Shown here: positions 27,035 to 35,949 of the stretch, piece by piece
Position numbering within the stretch: position 1 is the stretch's first letter
Layout: the number at the start of each line of letters is the position of its first letter
Program-made: the position numbers and the translations under genes
Assembly: GCA_002367105.1 (NCBI GenBank)
Contig: DFCS01000017.1
Location: 12,516-76,515, forward strand
Direction: 5' to 3'
DNA: 64,000 bases
Source of the DNA: Hungatella sp. UBA3048
GTDB taxonomy: Bacteria; Bacillota; Clostridia; Lachnospirales; Lachnospiraceae
The notes under the pieces: generated by a model
The model's input: only the letters and a program-made list of their open reading frames with translations
The model's database searches: none
Told to the model about the DNA's origin: nothing

Positions 27035-28011
27035 AGCTTAGAATTGGAAATTTGACGTTGGATAACAACCTGATACTGGCACCTATGGCAGGAGTTACGG
27101 ACCTGCCATTTCGTTTTCTCTGCAGGGAGCAGGGCTGCGGTATGGCAGTAACGGAGATGGTCAGCGCCAAGGCAATTTTATATAAAAACAGAAATACAAA
27201 TGAGCTGCTAAAGGTGGCCGATGGGGAAGGCCCTGTCAGCCTCCAGCTTTTTGGTTCTGATCCGGAAATCATGGCAGATATTGCGGCTAAAGTGGGAGAA
27301 GGGCCCTATGCATTCATTGATGTGAACATGGGGTGTCCCATGCCTAAGATCGTTAATAACGGCGAGGGGTCGGCACTAATGAAGGATATCAGGCTAGCAG
27401 AGCGTATTTTGACCGCTATGGTAAAGAATGTTAAAAAGCCTGTGACCGTAAAATTCAGAAAAGGTTTTACGGAAGAGGACTGCAATGCCGTGGAATTTGC
27501 CAAAATGGCGGAAGGCTGCGGAGTGGCGGCAGTTGCCGTTCATGGCAGGACCAGGGAACAGTATTATTCAGGAACAGCCGACTGGGATATTATAAGGAAG
27601 GTAAAGGAAGCTGTCTCAATTCCGGTCATTGGAAACGGCGACGTATTTAAGCCGGAGGATGCAAAGGCTCTTCTGGAGGTGACCGGCTGTGACGGGGTGA
27701 TGATCGCCAGAGGAGCCAAGGGAAATCCCTGGATCTTTAAAAGAACCCTGCATTATCTGGAAACAGGAGAGCTGCTTCCCGGACCCACCAGAGAGGAAAT
27801 CTGCAGGATGATCATCCGGCACGGTGCCCTGCAGATGGAGCATAAAGGGGAAGTGGTGGCCATGCGTGAGATGCGTGGGCATATGGCATGGTATACGGCT
27901 GGATTGCCTCATTCCGCAAAGCTTAGAAATGATATCAACCAGGTGGGAACCATGGACGAATTAAAACGTTTTGTGGAAGATCGGATGGCCGGCTTACAGC
28001 CAGAGAAATAG
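27031..28011 (+). CDS. dusB: tRNA-dihydrouridine synthase
   Basis: Dus enzymes reduce specific uridines in tRNA using FMN and NADPH. This 326-residue protein has the FMN-binding opening (LAPMAGVTDLPFR), the catalytic cysteine segment (NMGCPMPKIV, near residue 98), the HGRTREQYYSG motif near residue 169 and the GNGDV / MIARGAKGNPW C-terminal FMN loops. The GTG start overlaps the stop of the upstream gene. The symbol follows the usual Firmicute DusB naming. Confidence 0.93.
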   Translation: MKLRIGNLTLDNNLILAPMAGVTDLPFRFLCREQGCGMAVTEMVSAKAILYKNRNTNELLKVADGEGPVSLQLFGSDPEIMADIAAKVGEGPYAFIDVNMGCPMPKIVNNGEGSALMKDIRLAERILTAMVKNVKKPVTVKFRKGFTEEDCNAVEFAKMAEGCGVAAVAVHGRTREQYYSGTADWDIIRKVKEAVSIPVIGNGDVFKPEDAKALLEVTGCDGVMIARGAKGNPWIFKRTLHYLETGELLPGPTREEICRMIIRHGALQMEHKGEVVAMREMRGHMAWYTAGLPHSAKLRNDINQVGTMDELKRFVEDRMAGLQPEK

Positions 28012-28031
28012 AATCAGGAACAGTTACATTC

Positions 28032-28060
28032 TTGACAATTTTAGATGTTTACGCTATAAT
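28032..28060 (+). promoter_or_regulatory. Consensus promoter for greA-lysS
   Basis: TTGACA (28,032-28,037) and TATAAT (28,055-28,060) are both perfect consensus hexamers with an optimal 17-base spacer, located 48 bases before the greA start. Confidence 0.85.
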
Positions 28061-28108
28061 ATTTGGAATGCGAATGAGCGAGTATGAAACCAGGAGGAAT
28101 CAAAAACC

Positions 28109-28591
28109 ATGGTAGATAAGAAGAATATTTTAACCTACGAAGGCCTTAAAAGATACGAGGATGAGCTTCAGAATTTAAAGGTAGTAAAGAGAAAAGAAGT
28201 TGCCCAGAAGATCAAGGAAGCCAGAGAGCAAGGCGACTTATCCGAGAACGCTGAGTATGATGCCGCTAAGGATGAACAAAGAGACATTGAGCTGCGTATT
28301 GAAGAACTGGAGAAGCTCCTTAAGAATGCTGAGGTAGTCGTTGAGGATGAGATCGATTTAGATAAGATTAACATTGGCTGCAAGGTAAAAGTCTACGATG
28401 TTGACGAAGACGAAGAGATGGAATTCAAAATTGTGGGTTCCACGGAGGCAAACAGCCTTCAGAATAAAATTTCCAATGAATCCCCGGTTGGTCATGCACT
28501 GATTGGCAGGAAAGTTGGAGATGTGGTAGACGTAGAGACACAATCCGGTGTGATCCAGTATAAAGTTCTGGAAATCCAGAGAGTGTCATAG
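28109..28591 (+). CDS. greA: Transcription elongation factor GreA
   Basis: GreA rescues backtracked RNA polymerase by stimulating transcript cleavage. At 160 residues it has the N-terminal coiled coil (residues about 10-75, including KIKEAREQGDLSENAEYDAAK with the acidic tip) and the C-terminal FKBP-like domain (SPVGHALIGRKVGDVV). The ATG follows CAGGAGG. It is usually co-transcribed with lysS in Firmicutes, as here. Confidence 0.97.
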   Translation: MVDKKNILTYEGLKRYEDELQNLKVVKRKEVAQKIKEAREQGDLSENAEYDAAKDEQRDIELRIEELEKLLKNAEVVVEDEIDLDKINIGCKVKVYDVDEDEEMEFKIVGSTEANSLQNKISNESPVGHALIGRKVGDVVDVETQSGVIQYKVLEIQRVS

Positions 28592-28663
28592 AAAATAAGC
28601 CGTTCGATGAGCCGTCTGGCGAATCGAACTTCCTTAACATAGTTCACAAAGGAGTGAAAACAG

Positions 28664-30169
28664 GTGGCAGAACAGCAGAATCAAAACCAGAATCAGGTGA
28701 AGGAAGAGGACTTAAACCATTTGCTGAAAGTCCGCCGGGAAAAGCTGGCAGAGCTTCAGGAAACGGGTAAGGATCCGTTTCAAGTTACAAAGTACGATGT
28801 TAACGTACACAGCAGTGAAATCAAAGAGCATTATGATGAATGGGAAGGAAAGGAAGTATCCATCGCAGGACGTCTTATGTCAAAGCGGGTGATGGGGAAA
28901 GCTTCCTTCTGTAATGTACAGGATTTAAAAGGCAATATTCAGTCCTATGTGGCCAGAGACAGTATTGGAGAAGAGGAATACAAGGAATTCAAGAAGCTGG
29001 ATATCGGTGATATCGTAGGCATTAAAGGAACTGCGTTTACAACAAAGACGGGAGAAGTTTCCATCCATGCTGAGAGCGTACTGCTGCTTACCAAGAGCCT
29101 TCAGATTCTTCCGGAGAAGTTCCACGGTCTGACCAATACGGACATTCGTTATAGACAGAGATATGTGGATCTGATCATGAATCCTGAAGTAAGGGATACA
29201 TTTGTAAAACGTTCCCAGATCATCAAGTCCATCCGTGACCATCTGGATGCCCAGGGCTTTATGGAGGTGGAGACACCCATGCTGGTTGCTAATGCAGGCG
29301 GCGCTGCGGCAAGACCATTTGAAACTCACTACAATGCTCTTGATGAAGATGTAAAGCTGCGCATTTCTTTGGAACTTTACTTAAAGAGACTGATTGTAGG
29401 CGGTCTGGAAAGAGTATATGAAATCGGACGCGTTTTCCGTAATGAAGGCGTGGATACCCGTCATAACCCAGAGTTTACTTTAATGGAATTATATCAGGCT
29501 TATACCGATTACCACGGCATGATGGATCTGGTAGAGGATTTATTCCGGTCAGTTGCCCTTAAGGTTCTTGGAACGGCTGTGGTGAACTATGATGGTGTGG
29601 AAATTGACTTATCAAAGCCATTTGAACGCATTACCATGGTAGATGCTTTAAAGAAATATAAGGATATTGATTTTACCGCCATTCATACGGATGAGGAAGC
29701 TAAGGCTCTCGCAGACCAGTACCATGTGGAGTATGGGGCACACCATAAGAAGGGCGATATTTTAAGCATGCTTTTTGAGGAATTTGTTGAAGAGCATCTG
29801 GTACAGCCGACCTTTATTATGGACCATCCGGTAGAGATTTCTCCTCTTACCAAGAAAAAGCCTGATGATCCGGATTATACGGAGCGTTTTGAGCTGTTCA
29901 TTACAAAGCGTGAGATGGCAAATGCTTATTCTGAGTTAAATGATCCTCTGGATCAGATCGAGCGCTTTAAGGCTCAGGAAGCGCTTCTTGCAGCTGGAGA
30001 CGATGAAGCGAATTCCATGGATGATGATTTTGTAAATGCGCTTATGATCGGTATGCCTCCTACTGGCGGTATTGGTATCGGTATTGACAGATTTGTTATG
30101 CTGCTTACGGATTCTTATGCGATCAGGGATGTGTTGTTGTTCCCGACGATGAAGTCCCTTGAGAAATAA
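28664..30169 (+). CDS. lysS: Lysyl-tRNA synthetase, class II (C-terminus supplied by the mobile element)
   Basis: LysS charges tRNA-Lys. This 501-residue class II enzyme has the OB-fold anticodon-binding domain (residues about 60-165), motif 1 region (FMEVETPMLV), motif 2 (GVDTRHNPEFTLMEL) and motif 3 (GGIGIGIDRFVMLL). The GTG start follows AAAGGAG. The mobile element is integrated in its last codons: after the 17-bp core the protein ends KSLEK from element sequence, while a different tail (KSLDKQ and a stop) lies at the far junction near 63,583-63,602. The enzyme should remain functional. Confidence 0.96.
   Translation: MAEQQNQNQNQVKEEDLNHLLKVRREKLAELQETGKDPFQVTKYDVNVHSSEIKEHYDEWEGKEVSIAGRLMSKRVMGKASFCNVQDLKGNIQSYVARDSIGEEEYKEFKKLDIGDIVGIKGTAFTTKTGEVSIHAESVLLLTKSLQILPEKFHGLTNTDIRYRQRYVDLIMNPEVRDTFVKRSQIIKSIRDHLDAQGFMEVETPMLVANAGGAAARPFETHYNALDEDVKLRISLELYLKRLIVGGLERVYEIGRVFRNEGVDTRHNPEFTLMELYQAYTDYHGMMDLVEDLFRSVALKVLGTAVVNYDGVEIDLSKPFERITMVDALKKYKDIDFTAIHTDEEAKALADQYHVEYGAHHKKGDILSMLFEEFVEEHLVQPTFIMDHPVEISPLTKKKPDDPDYTERFELFITKREMANAYSELNDPLDQIERFKAQEALLAAGDDEANSMDDDFVNALMIGMPPTGGIGIGIDRFVMLLTDSYAIRDVLLFPTMKSLEK
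30140..30156 (+). repeat. attL core
   Basis: TTCCCGACGATGAAGTC lies in the last codons of lysS and is repeated exactly at 63,570-63,586. It encodes the conserved F-P-T-M-K-S end of LysS, so integration preserves the reading frame. Confidence 0.85.
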
Positions 30170-30232
30170 TAGATTGCGGAAAGCTAGTAAAATCAAGGCT
30201 TTTAAGCCAGATGGTTATTTGGTTATTTGTAC

Positions 30233-30252
30233 TTTTGTACCAATTTTGTACC
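30233..30252 (+). repeat. Left-end integrase arm-type repeats (candidate)
   Basis: Two direct copies of TTTTGTACC (30,233-30,241 and 30,244-30,252), 11 bases apart, lie about 80 bases inside the left end. Matching copies lie about 120-150 bases inside the right end. This arrangement fits arm-type binding sites of a tyrosine recombinase; that role is inferred. Confidence 0.5.
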
Positions 30253-30281
30253 ATCTAGAACAGAATTAATGTAACTTAGTA

Positions 30282-30340
30282 AATGCAAGAGTTATTATAC
30301 GACATTGTTTAGTATAATAGCTCTTGCATTATTTTTTTTG
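30282..30340 (+). terminator. Terminator downstream of lysS, at the left end of the element
   Basis: AATGCAAGAG(T)TATTATAC pairs with GTATAATAGCTCTTGCATT (19-bp stem), followed by a run of eight Ts. It ends lysS transcription with element-derived sequence. Apart from this, the arm repeats and the next hairpin, 30,170-30,496 holds no gene. Confidence 0.88.
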
Positions 30341-30432
30341 TCATATAGGGGTTATCTTTTTGATGTAGAATAAAGAGGTGCAAAGATAGAAATGCAGTGA
30401 ATAAGCTGAACTTAAAAATTCATAAAGAAATG

Positions 30433-30467
30433 AAACCCTGGTAGAGGATACAATTCTACCTGGGTTT
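30433..30467. terminator. Terminator of the small HTH gene
   Basis: AAACCCTGGTAGA pairs with TCTACCTGGGTTT with one mismatch and has A/T runs on both sides. It lies just beyond the 3' end of the minus-strand HTH gene. Confidence 0.6.
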
Positions 30468-30496
30468 TATTATGGTGAAAATATAGATTGATTGCA

Positions 30497-30682
30497 CTAC
30501 TTCATATTTGCTGCCACCAAAATATAAGATTCCACAGCTTTTTTGGGAATCTTGTAAATTCGGCCAACTTTAAAAGCAGATATGGATTTTTCTCTAATTA
30601 GCCGATAGGCAACATTCTCACTGATTTTTAAAACTTCACAAAGCTCGTTTAGTGTTAGGATATCTCCATAGTCATTAAGCAT
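30497..30682 (-). CDS. Small helix-turn-helix protein (excisionase/AlpA-like)
   Basis: This 61-residue MerR/AlpA-type DNA-binding protein has the classic segment DILTLNELCEVLKISENVAYRLIREKSI followed by FKVGRIYKIPKKAVESYI, the helix-turn-helix and wing of excisionases. It is placed 340 bases from attL and read toward it. It could act as a recombination directionality factor or as a regulator of the mobilisation genes, which point the other way. Confidence 0.82.
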   Translation of the reverse strand: MLNDYGDILTLNELCEVLKISENVAYRLIREKSISAFKVGRIYKIPKKAVESYILVAANMK

Positions 30683-30815
30683 TATTTTTTTCCTTTCAAG
30701 TTTATTTGATAATTATTATATAAGATGTTCGTATTCTAATATGTAAAAATGTTAATAAAGGTTACATGATTTTAGATACTGCTATTTTATTTTAAATACG
30801 GCATAACATATTTGT

Positions 30816-30855
30816 AAGCAAAGATAATAGACTGTCCGACAGTTTTCCTTTGCTT
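30816..30855. other. Nested inverted repeat, candidate oriT
   Basis: AAGCAAAG (30,816-30,823) pairs with CTTTGCTT (30,848-30,855), enclosing ACTGTC-C-GACAGT (30,831-30,843). The structure lies about 100 bases upstream of the mobilisation genes. Relaxase nick sites are commonly next to such hairpins, so it is a candidate origin of transfer; no nick site can be identified. Confidence 0.4.
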
Positions 30856-30952
30856 GCCAGAGTATGTATCCCAGAGATACAAAAGTAATAGAATTATGAA
30901 TAATTGATATGTAACCAATGAGTGTAATAATTTAAAGTAACAGGAGGAAAAA

Positions 30953-31237
30953 ATGGAAGTAACAAAGAAGATAACTATACGCTGTCCCCAAGATAGATAT
31001 ATAAATCTGAAGGAGAAACTGGAGAAATTAAATATGACGCAATCAGAATATTTAAATACTCTGATTGAAAATGACTTAAAGGATAATAATGTTGTATTAA
31101 ATCAAAAAGAGCTAATTTGCGGTATAAGTAGGATATCTACACATATAAATGACTTGGTGGAAAAGTACCCAGATGATGAAGATGTCAGGGCATTAAAAAA
31201 GGAGGTACGTTCATCATGGCAAATATTATCATTGTAA
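30953..31237 (+). CDS. Mobilisation accessory protein (MobC/RHH-like)
   Basis: This 94-residue protein opens with a ribbon-helix-helix-like pattern (KKITIRCPQDRYINLKEKLEKLNMTQSEYLNTLI) seen in relaxosome accessory proteins. The C-terminus is helical and charged. It starts at an ATG after AGGAGG and overlaps the relaxase gene by 22 bases. Its likely job is to bind the origin of transfer and recruit the relaxase. The assignment rests on pattern and position. Confidence 0.65.
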   Translation: MEVTKKITIRCPQDRYINLKEKLEKLNMTQSEYLNTLIENDLKDNNVVLNQKELICGISRISTHINDLVEKYPDDEDVRALKKEVRSSWQILSL

Positions 31238-31755
31238 ACGAAAGTTATCAAAATGAAGATGCAGTTTATAATACAATTAATTATGTATTTGGCTCTGAAT
31301 ATTATCAGTATTCCGGAGCAGTAGGTTTATTATGGTATCCATCTTTAAGACAATGCCAAACGGATAAGGTATTGGGTATAAATGAAATAGACAGTAATAT
31401 AAAGTTTTTAGCAGATTCGTTTCATGCTGTAAAAACAGCATATAACAAGTTGGATGGTCAACAGGTGGTCCATATTGTAGTGGGATTTGATAGAAAAGAT
31501 ATTATGAATACTACGTTGGCTAATATCTTTGCAGAACAGTTTGCCAATTACATAGGTCAGAGGTTCCAAGTGATATATGGTGTTCATCAAGGCAGCGATT
31601 ATAGTAGATACTATCTTCATGTGCATTTTATAATTAATACGGTTAGCTATGTGGACGGAAATAGATTTTATGATCGGCGAGGGGATTATTATGATCTTAG
31701 TAATGCTGCAAAAGAAATTATGCCAAATATTAAGTGGAATGTCTATAAAAAGTAA
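31216..31755 (+). CDS. Very small relaxase/mobilisation nuclease
   Basis: This 179-residue protein contains the relaxase motif III (YYLHVHFIINTVSYVDGNRF, near residues 135-154), in which the paired His residues bind the metal, and an upstream QVVHIVVGFD segment typical of the fold. Most relaxases have 300-700 residues with extra domains; this one ends just after the catalytic core (WNVYKK). A catalytic Tyr could be one of several near residues 16-30. It may be a naturally minimal relaxase or the remnant of a longer one. The start is the ATG after GGAGGT. Confidence 0.7.
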   Translation: MANIIIVNESYQNEDAVYNTINYVFGSEYYQYSGAVGLLWYPSLRQCQTDKVLGINEIDSNIKFLADSFHAVKTAYNKLDGQQVVHIVVGFDRKDIMNTTLANIFAEQFANYIGQRFQVIYGVHQGSDYSRYYLHVHFIINTVSYVDGNRFYDRRGDYYDLSNAAKEIMPNIKWNVYKK

Positions 31756-31777
31756 AATGAGTCGTTTATTAAAGCAT

Positions 31778-31855
31778 AAAGGAAATCTAAGCAGCCGAAG
31801 CGTAGGCGCCATGAAGGCGCTACGGAGCGGAGAGAGTCTGCTTAGGTTTCTTTTA
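31778..31855 (+). terminator. Large GC-rich hairpin/terminator after the relaxase gene
   Basis: AAAGGAAATCTAAGCAG pairs with CTGCTTAGGTTTCTTT, and an inner GTAGGCGCC pairs with GGCGCTAC. A T-run follows the stem. The GC-rich inner arm stands out in AT-rich surroundings. Confidence 0.7.
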
Positions 31856-32170
31856 TGAGCAATAAATATAGGATATTTTATGTGTGGATATACTGAAAGA
31901 GATTAGTTATATATTATATAAATGGCACTGCTGAGTGCCTCAGTAGTTGCCCCGGTTCATAGCAGTCTAGTTCACTGCAATACATATATTGAAAAGGGTT
32001 GCTTATTAGAGCCTTATGGTGTGATTATATATTATAAAGGTGGTTCTTCATGAGCCATGATATACTTCGGTTCATAGGTATTGGTAAAATCAAATAGAGA
32101 GGTAGCATTTGGCCCCTCTCCGTGCAAGTGAAATGTGTAAGTCTTAAAGATGTATTGTTATACTCTTAAT
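31856..32170. other. Gene-free interval with several small hairpins
   Basis: No gene is convincing here. Short perfect stems are visible: GGCACT/AGTGCC near 31,924, GCAGT/ACTGC near 31,963 and GAGAGG/CCTCTC near 32,096. It may encode a structured RNA or be remodelled sequence. Confidence 0.3.
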
Positions 32171-32479
32171 TTATTTTTTTATCCGTTTAGCCAAATTTAT
32201 TAGTAATAGAAGATCGGTTTCGGAAAGCGAAGCAGTTTCTTTTACTAATTGCGAAATGAGAATGGGATTTTCTCCATCCGTATCAAAAAAATATTTCGGA
32301 GTAACTTCAAGGTATTCGCATATATATAAAAATTCCGTCATAGACGGCAATGATTTTCCGGTAACAATCCCATGAATATATGATCGAGAGTGACCTAAAT
32401 CAAGGCTCATGCGGTGTTCAGAAACACCTCTTTTTATTCTAAGTTCTGTAATTTTCTTGCGGATATAATCTGCATCCAT
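32171..32479 (-). CDS. XRE-family helix-turn-helix regulator
   Basis: This 102-residue protein has an N-terminal Cro/CI-type helix-turn-helix (residues about 8-65: IRKKITELRIKRGVSEHRMSLDLGHSRSYIHGIVTGKS, here describing the region only by its ends) and a short helical tail that could dimerise. It is divergent from the WYL gene at 32,685, with a 205-base promoter region between them, so it probably regulates that operon, its own gene, or the element. Similar XRE proteins are common controllers of mobile elements in Clostridia. Confidence 0.85.
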   Translation of the reverse strand: MDADYIRKKITELRIKRGVSEHRMSLDLGHSRSYIHGIVTGKSLPSMTEFLYICEYLEVTPKYFFDTDGENPILISQLVKETASLSETDLLLLINLAKRIKK

Positions 32480-32684
32480 TGCTTTACCACCCCTTTGTCT
32501 ATCATAAGGCTTGAACGTTAATATTGCGCAGTTTTAAAAACTCTATTTTAAAATATATTGAATGCTATAAAAATCAATGATATACTATTGTTATAAAATT
32601 TGTGGAATTTTGTAGGAATTTCGCAGAGTGACATATTCTGTCCATGGTAATATGCTATAAAATAGTCATAATAGCAAGGAGGGT

Positions 32685-33635
32685 ATGATGGAGAAATATG
32701 AATATGATAAAAAACAAGAACGCCTTTTAACGTTGTACACAAAATTAATAGAAGGAGAGGTTATATGTAAGAAAACCGAAGCAGGATACTTTCATGTTAG
32801 TCCTCGTTCTTTACAGAGAGATATTGATGACTTGAGAGTATTTCTGGCAAATCGTTCGATAAAGACAGGGAGTATGCAGCAACTTATTTATGATAAGAAG
32901 TTAAAAGGTTACAGGCTTGTAGACATCCGGAATTTAAAAATGACAAATGGAGAACTTTTGGTGTTGTGTAAGATCCTTTTGGAAAGCCGTTCTCTTACCA
33001 AAGAAGAATTTTTCCCACTCATTGAAAAGCTATTGGAAAATTGTTCTTCTTCAGAAAATAAACGGGATATATCTACTCTGATTGCAAATGAAAAGCATCA
33101 CTATATAGAACCTCATCACCATAAAAAAATCATTGATGTAATATGGGATATTGGGGAAGCAGTCCGTAATCAAAAGTGTGTGGAGATAGAATATAAGAAG
33201 CTTAAAAACAAGGCTATTGTAAAGCGGATGGTGAAACCGGTAGGAATAATGTTTTCAGAATATTATTTTTATTTAATAGCTTTTATCAATGACAATGAGA
33301 AGGAAAGTGAAAATCAAGCAGACCTTTTTCCTGCAATCTATCGAATTGACCGTATTCAGAATTTCACTGTTTTGGAAAAGCATTTTTTCCTTCCATATAA
33401 AGGGAGATTTGAGGAAGGAGAGTTCCGAAAGAGAGTGCAGTTCATGTATGGAGGAATGCTTCAGCGGATTAATTTTCAGTATTCGGGACTTTCTATTGAA
33501 GCGGTGTTGGATCGCTTGCCAACAGCACAGATTCTGGAAGTAAAAGACGGTGTATATACAGTAACTGCTGAGGTGTTTGGTAAGGGAATTGACATGTGGC
33601 TCAAAAGCCAGGGCGATTTTATTAAAATGTTGTAA
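32685..33635 (+). CDS. WYL-domain transcriptional regulator
   Basis: This 316-residue protein has an N-terminal winged-helix region (VSPRSLQRDIDDLRVFL, near residues 40-56, as in DeoR/YafY regulators), a central WYL domain (residues about 140-235, with VKPVGIMFSEYYFYLIAF in the ligand-binding position) and a C-terminal WCX-like extension. WYL regulators frequently control anti-phage systems (BrxR of BREX, CapW of CBASS), sensing nucleic acid or nucleotides. It heads the operon of unknown genes at 33,661-36,978, which makes it the probable switch for them. The ATG follows AAGGAGGG. Confidence 0.88.
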   Translation: MMEKYEYDKKQERLLTLYTKLIEGEVICKKTEAGYFHVSPRSLQRDIDDLRVFLANRSIKTGSMQQLIYDKKLKGYRLVDIRNLKMTNGELLVLCKILLESRSLTKEEFFPLIEKLLENCSSSENKRDISTLIANEKHHYIEPHHHKKIIDVIWDIGEAVRNQKCVEIEYKKLKNKAIVKRMVKPVGIMFSEYYFYLIAFINDNEKESENQADLFPAIYRIDRIQNFTVLEKHFFLPYKGRFEEGEFRKRVQFMYGGMLQRINFQYSGLSIEAVLDRLPTAQILEVKDGVYTVTAEVFGKGIDMWLKSQGDFIKML

Positions 33636-33660
33636 TCAGCGTGAGAATGGGGGATTTATT

Positions 33661-35124
33661 ATGAATCGAAATACCAAAGCATTAGAAGCTATGGTGAATC
33701 AAAACAAAATTAGGACCAAAGCAAATTCGGAATTAGGAATCACTCAGGAATATAATAAACCCAATCGAGATAAATTGTGGGATTCTCAAAATAGAAAAGA
33801 TGCATATAAAGAAAATATTTTTGATGGAAAAGAGAGCTATAGAGATCCAATTAGTGGCAATATTCTACACAAAACTAAGAAAGCGGCCCAAAAAAAATAT
33901 CATATGAAAAATGAAATGGGTGATAACATTTCATCAAAATGGGCACAGCATTCATCAGAAACTGATCATATTAATTCTTTAAAGGAGCTACATAGTAAGT
34001 TAAAGCACAACCCTTTTATGACAAATGAGGATTTTAAGGAAATAGCAAACTGTGATGAAAATTATAGACTTTTGTCAAAATCGCAGAACACATCTAAGGG
34101 TAAGAAAAGCGATTGGGATATTATTAAGGATAAAAACAATGGTTTGACTCAAGAAGCAAGAAAGCAAATGCAAAAAGAGAAGATAAACTCTGATATTGCT
34201 TTGTGTAAAAAGTCTGTTTCCATAACAGCGAAGCGGGCAGGAATAGAATTTGCAGACGGAGCCAGGGAAATGATTGTACAGTCTACGATTCCGTTGATGG
34301 TTGTGGGCGTGCAAAATCTATGGGAAGTAGCTAAGGGAGAAAAAAGCTTGGCTTATGCCGTAAAAGATATGGGGAAATCCACAGCAAATGTTGCTATTGC
34401 AGGCGGAAAAAATCAACTTACTATTGATATTGCTACAAGTATGCTTAAAAATAGTAAAAAAGATTTTTGGGTAAATGTTACTAAAGGCAATGGAGCTAGT
34501 CAGGTAGTTGCAATTGCCAGTATCGTGGAACAGTCGGCTTCAAGGTACGTAAGGGGAGAAATTGATGCAAGAGAGTTTATGGAAGAGATTGGTGAAAAGG
34601 GTGCGTCGATGTATGTTTCTTTAGTTGGAGGTGAACTAGGAAGGGAAATAGGGTTTGTGATAGGCAGTATTGTGGGTACGGGCGTACTCCCTGGTATAGG
34701 AACCGCAGCAGGAATGGTGGTCGGAGAGGTAGTGGGACAGGTTATCGGAACTATAATTACCACAGTTGCTTGTAGCGTAATAGCTTCGACAGTTAGCACA
34801 TGGAAACATTTCGATGATTATAAATTAAAGGAGAATCATATTAAGAGAATTGAGAGAGATGCTTTAATGGAAATGTCTAAGCAGAGGGAGGAATTGAGAA
34901 ATATTTTTGAGCGGGAATATAATTACTGGGATTGCGAATTTCATGAAGGGTTTGATATGATTTTAAGTAATGCCTGTGAACAGGGATATTGTCTCCAGGG
35001 AATTACCCAGGGCTTAGATAGAATTTTAAGTGTATTTGGAAAAAGTGTTGCATTTAAAGATTTAGACGAATATGAGGCTCAATTAGGGGATACGCTCATA
35101 TTAAACTTTGGAAAGGGGGTATAA
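33661..35124 (+). CDS. HNH-like domain protein with glycine-zipper membrane segment
   Basis: I do not recognise this 488-residue protein as a named family. Residues about 60-150 look like an HNH nuclease: a TDHI pair (Asp102, His103), then Asn134 and Asn143 in NYRLLSKSQNTSKG, with the usual spacing. The middle is helical and charged. Residues about 310-380 are Gly-rich with repeated GxxxG steps (GGELGREIG, GSIVGTG, GMVVGEVVGQVIGT), a pattern typical of membrane-inserting hairpins. The ATG at 33,661 follows a GGGGG site; a longer start would overlap the WYL gene. A nuclease joined to a membrane-active part would suit an effector protein; this is an inference. Confidence 0.75.
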   Translation: MNRNTKALEAMVNQNKIRTKANSELGITQEYNKPNRDKLWDSQNRKDAYKENIFDGKESYRDPISGNILHKTKKAAQKKYHMKNEMGDNISSKWAQHSSETDHINSLKELHSKLKHNPFMTNEDFKEIANCDENYRLLSKSQNTSKGKKSDWDIIKDKNNGLTQEARKQMQKEKINSDIALCKKSVSITAKRAGIEFADGAREMIVQSTIPLMVVGVQNLWEVAKGEKSLAYAVKDMGKSTANVAIAGGKNQLTIDIATSMLKNSKKDFWVNVTKGNGASQVVAIASIVEQSASRYVRGEIDAREFMEEIGEKGASMYVSLVGGELGREIGFVIGSIVGTGVLPGIGTAAGMVVGEVVGQVIGTIITTVACSVIASTVSTWKHFDDYKLKENHIKRIERDALMEMSKQREELRNIFEREYNYWDCEFHEGFDMILSNACEQGYCLQGITQGLDRILSVFGKSVAFKDLDEYEAQLGDTLILNFGKGV

Positions 35125-35126
35125 AA

Positions 35127-35933
35127 ATGATTTTAGAAGCACTTGCTGTAGGTTCCTTGGTTCATACGTTTTCTAGTGTCAATAAATCTCTTAACTTGGA
35201 TGAAAAGGCGCTAAAGAGATATGCCAAAGCATTCGAAAGAAATGAAGAAGCTAGGCTGTTGATTAAAAATAAGGAAGAATATACAGATAAAAGGTTAATG
35301 AATGTTGCCAAAAAAAAACGAGCCATTATGAAAAATACAGTTCCTCAGTTTGTGGAGGTATATGGCCAGATACAAAAGATTGATTTAGGAAACAATGAAA
35401 AAAATAATAAAATAGCAATTAAGGAAGATGCAAATAATCTGAAAATTATAAATAGTCTGACGATAACAACAAAAAAGGAATTAACTGACAAAGAACTAAT
35501 TTGCGGACATTTTTTTAAAGGAATAGGTGGAATCATGGTTATGGATTCCGAACGCTACTCATCAGCTGCATCCAATCAAATGAGACAGGCTAATGTTATT
35601 TATTCTCAAGCGGAATCAATTTGTACGGTTTATGACTCTATTATTAATAGAGCAGACCGAATTGCAAAATTATTAATGGCAATGAATGCATTATTTGTAC
35701 GGTCAATAGGAGAAACAAAAAAAGTAATAGAATTAAATGGTGATGTTGTACATAATTATTCTGATTATGATAAGAGTACCTTAATGGTTTGTGTAAATAT
35801 GGCTGCGGCTATGGCAGATATCATTAACGTGCCAGTTGTTACATCGGAGGGATCCGTACCAGAGGCGGCTATGGCTACTATCGTTACAGGAGAAAAGTAC
35901 CTTGAAAAAATGAGCCAGGCAATAAATTTATAA
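35127..35933 (+). CDS. Unknown helical protein of the WYL operon
   Basis: This 268-residue protein is not recognised. It starts two bases after the previous stop, with a GGGGGT site, so it is co-translated with the HNH-like gene. It opens with a short hydrophobic helix (LEALAVGSLVHTFSSV), followed by charged helices, and has a Gly-rich turn near residue 130 (GHFFKGIGGIMVMDS) and an Ala-rich C-terminal helix pair (MAAAMADIINVP). No catalytic motif is visible. It may be a structural or immunity partner of its neighbour. Confidence 0.7.
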   Translation: MILEALAVGSLVHTFSSVNKSLNLDEKALKRYAKAFERNEEARLLIKNKEEYTDKRLMNVAKKKRAIMKNTVPQFVEVYGQIQKIDLGNNEKNNKIAIKEDANNLKIINSLTITTKKELTDKELICGHFFKGIGGIMVMDSERYSSAASNQMRQANVIYSQAESICTVYDSIINRADRIAKLLMAMNALFVRSIGETKKVIELNGDVVHNYSDYDKSTLMVCVNMAAAMADIINVPVVTSEGSVPEAAMATIVTGEKYLEKMSQAINL

Positions 35934-35949
35934 TGGGAGAATAAAAAGG

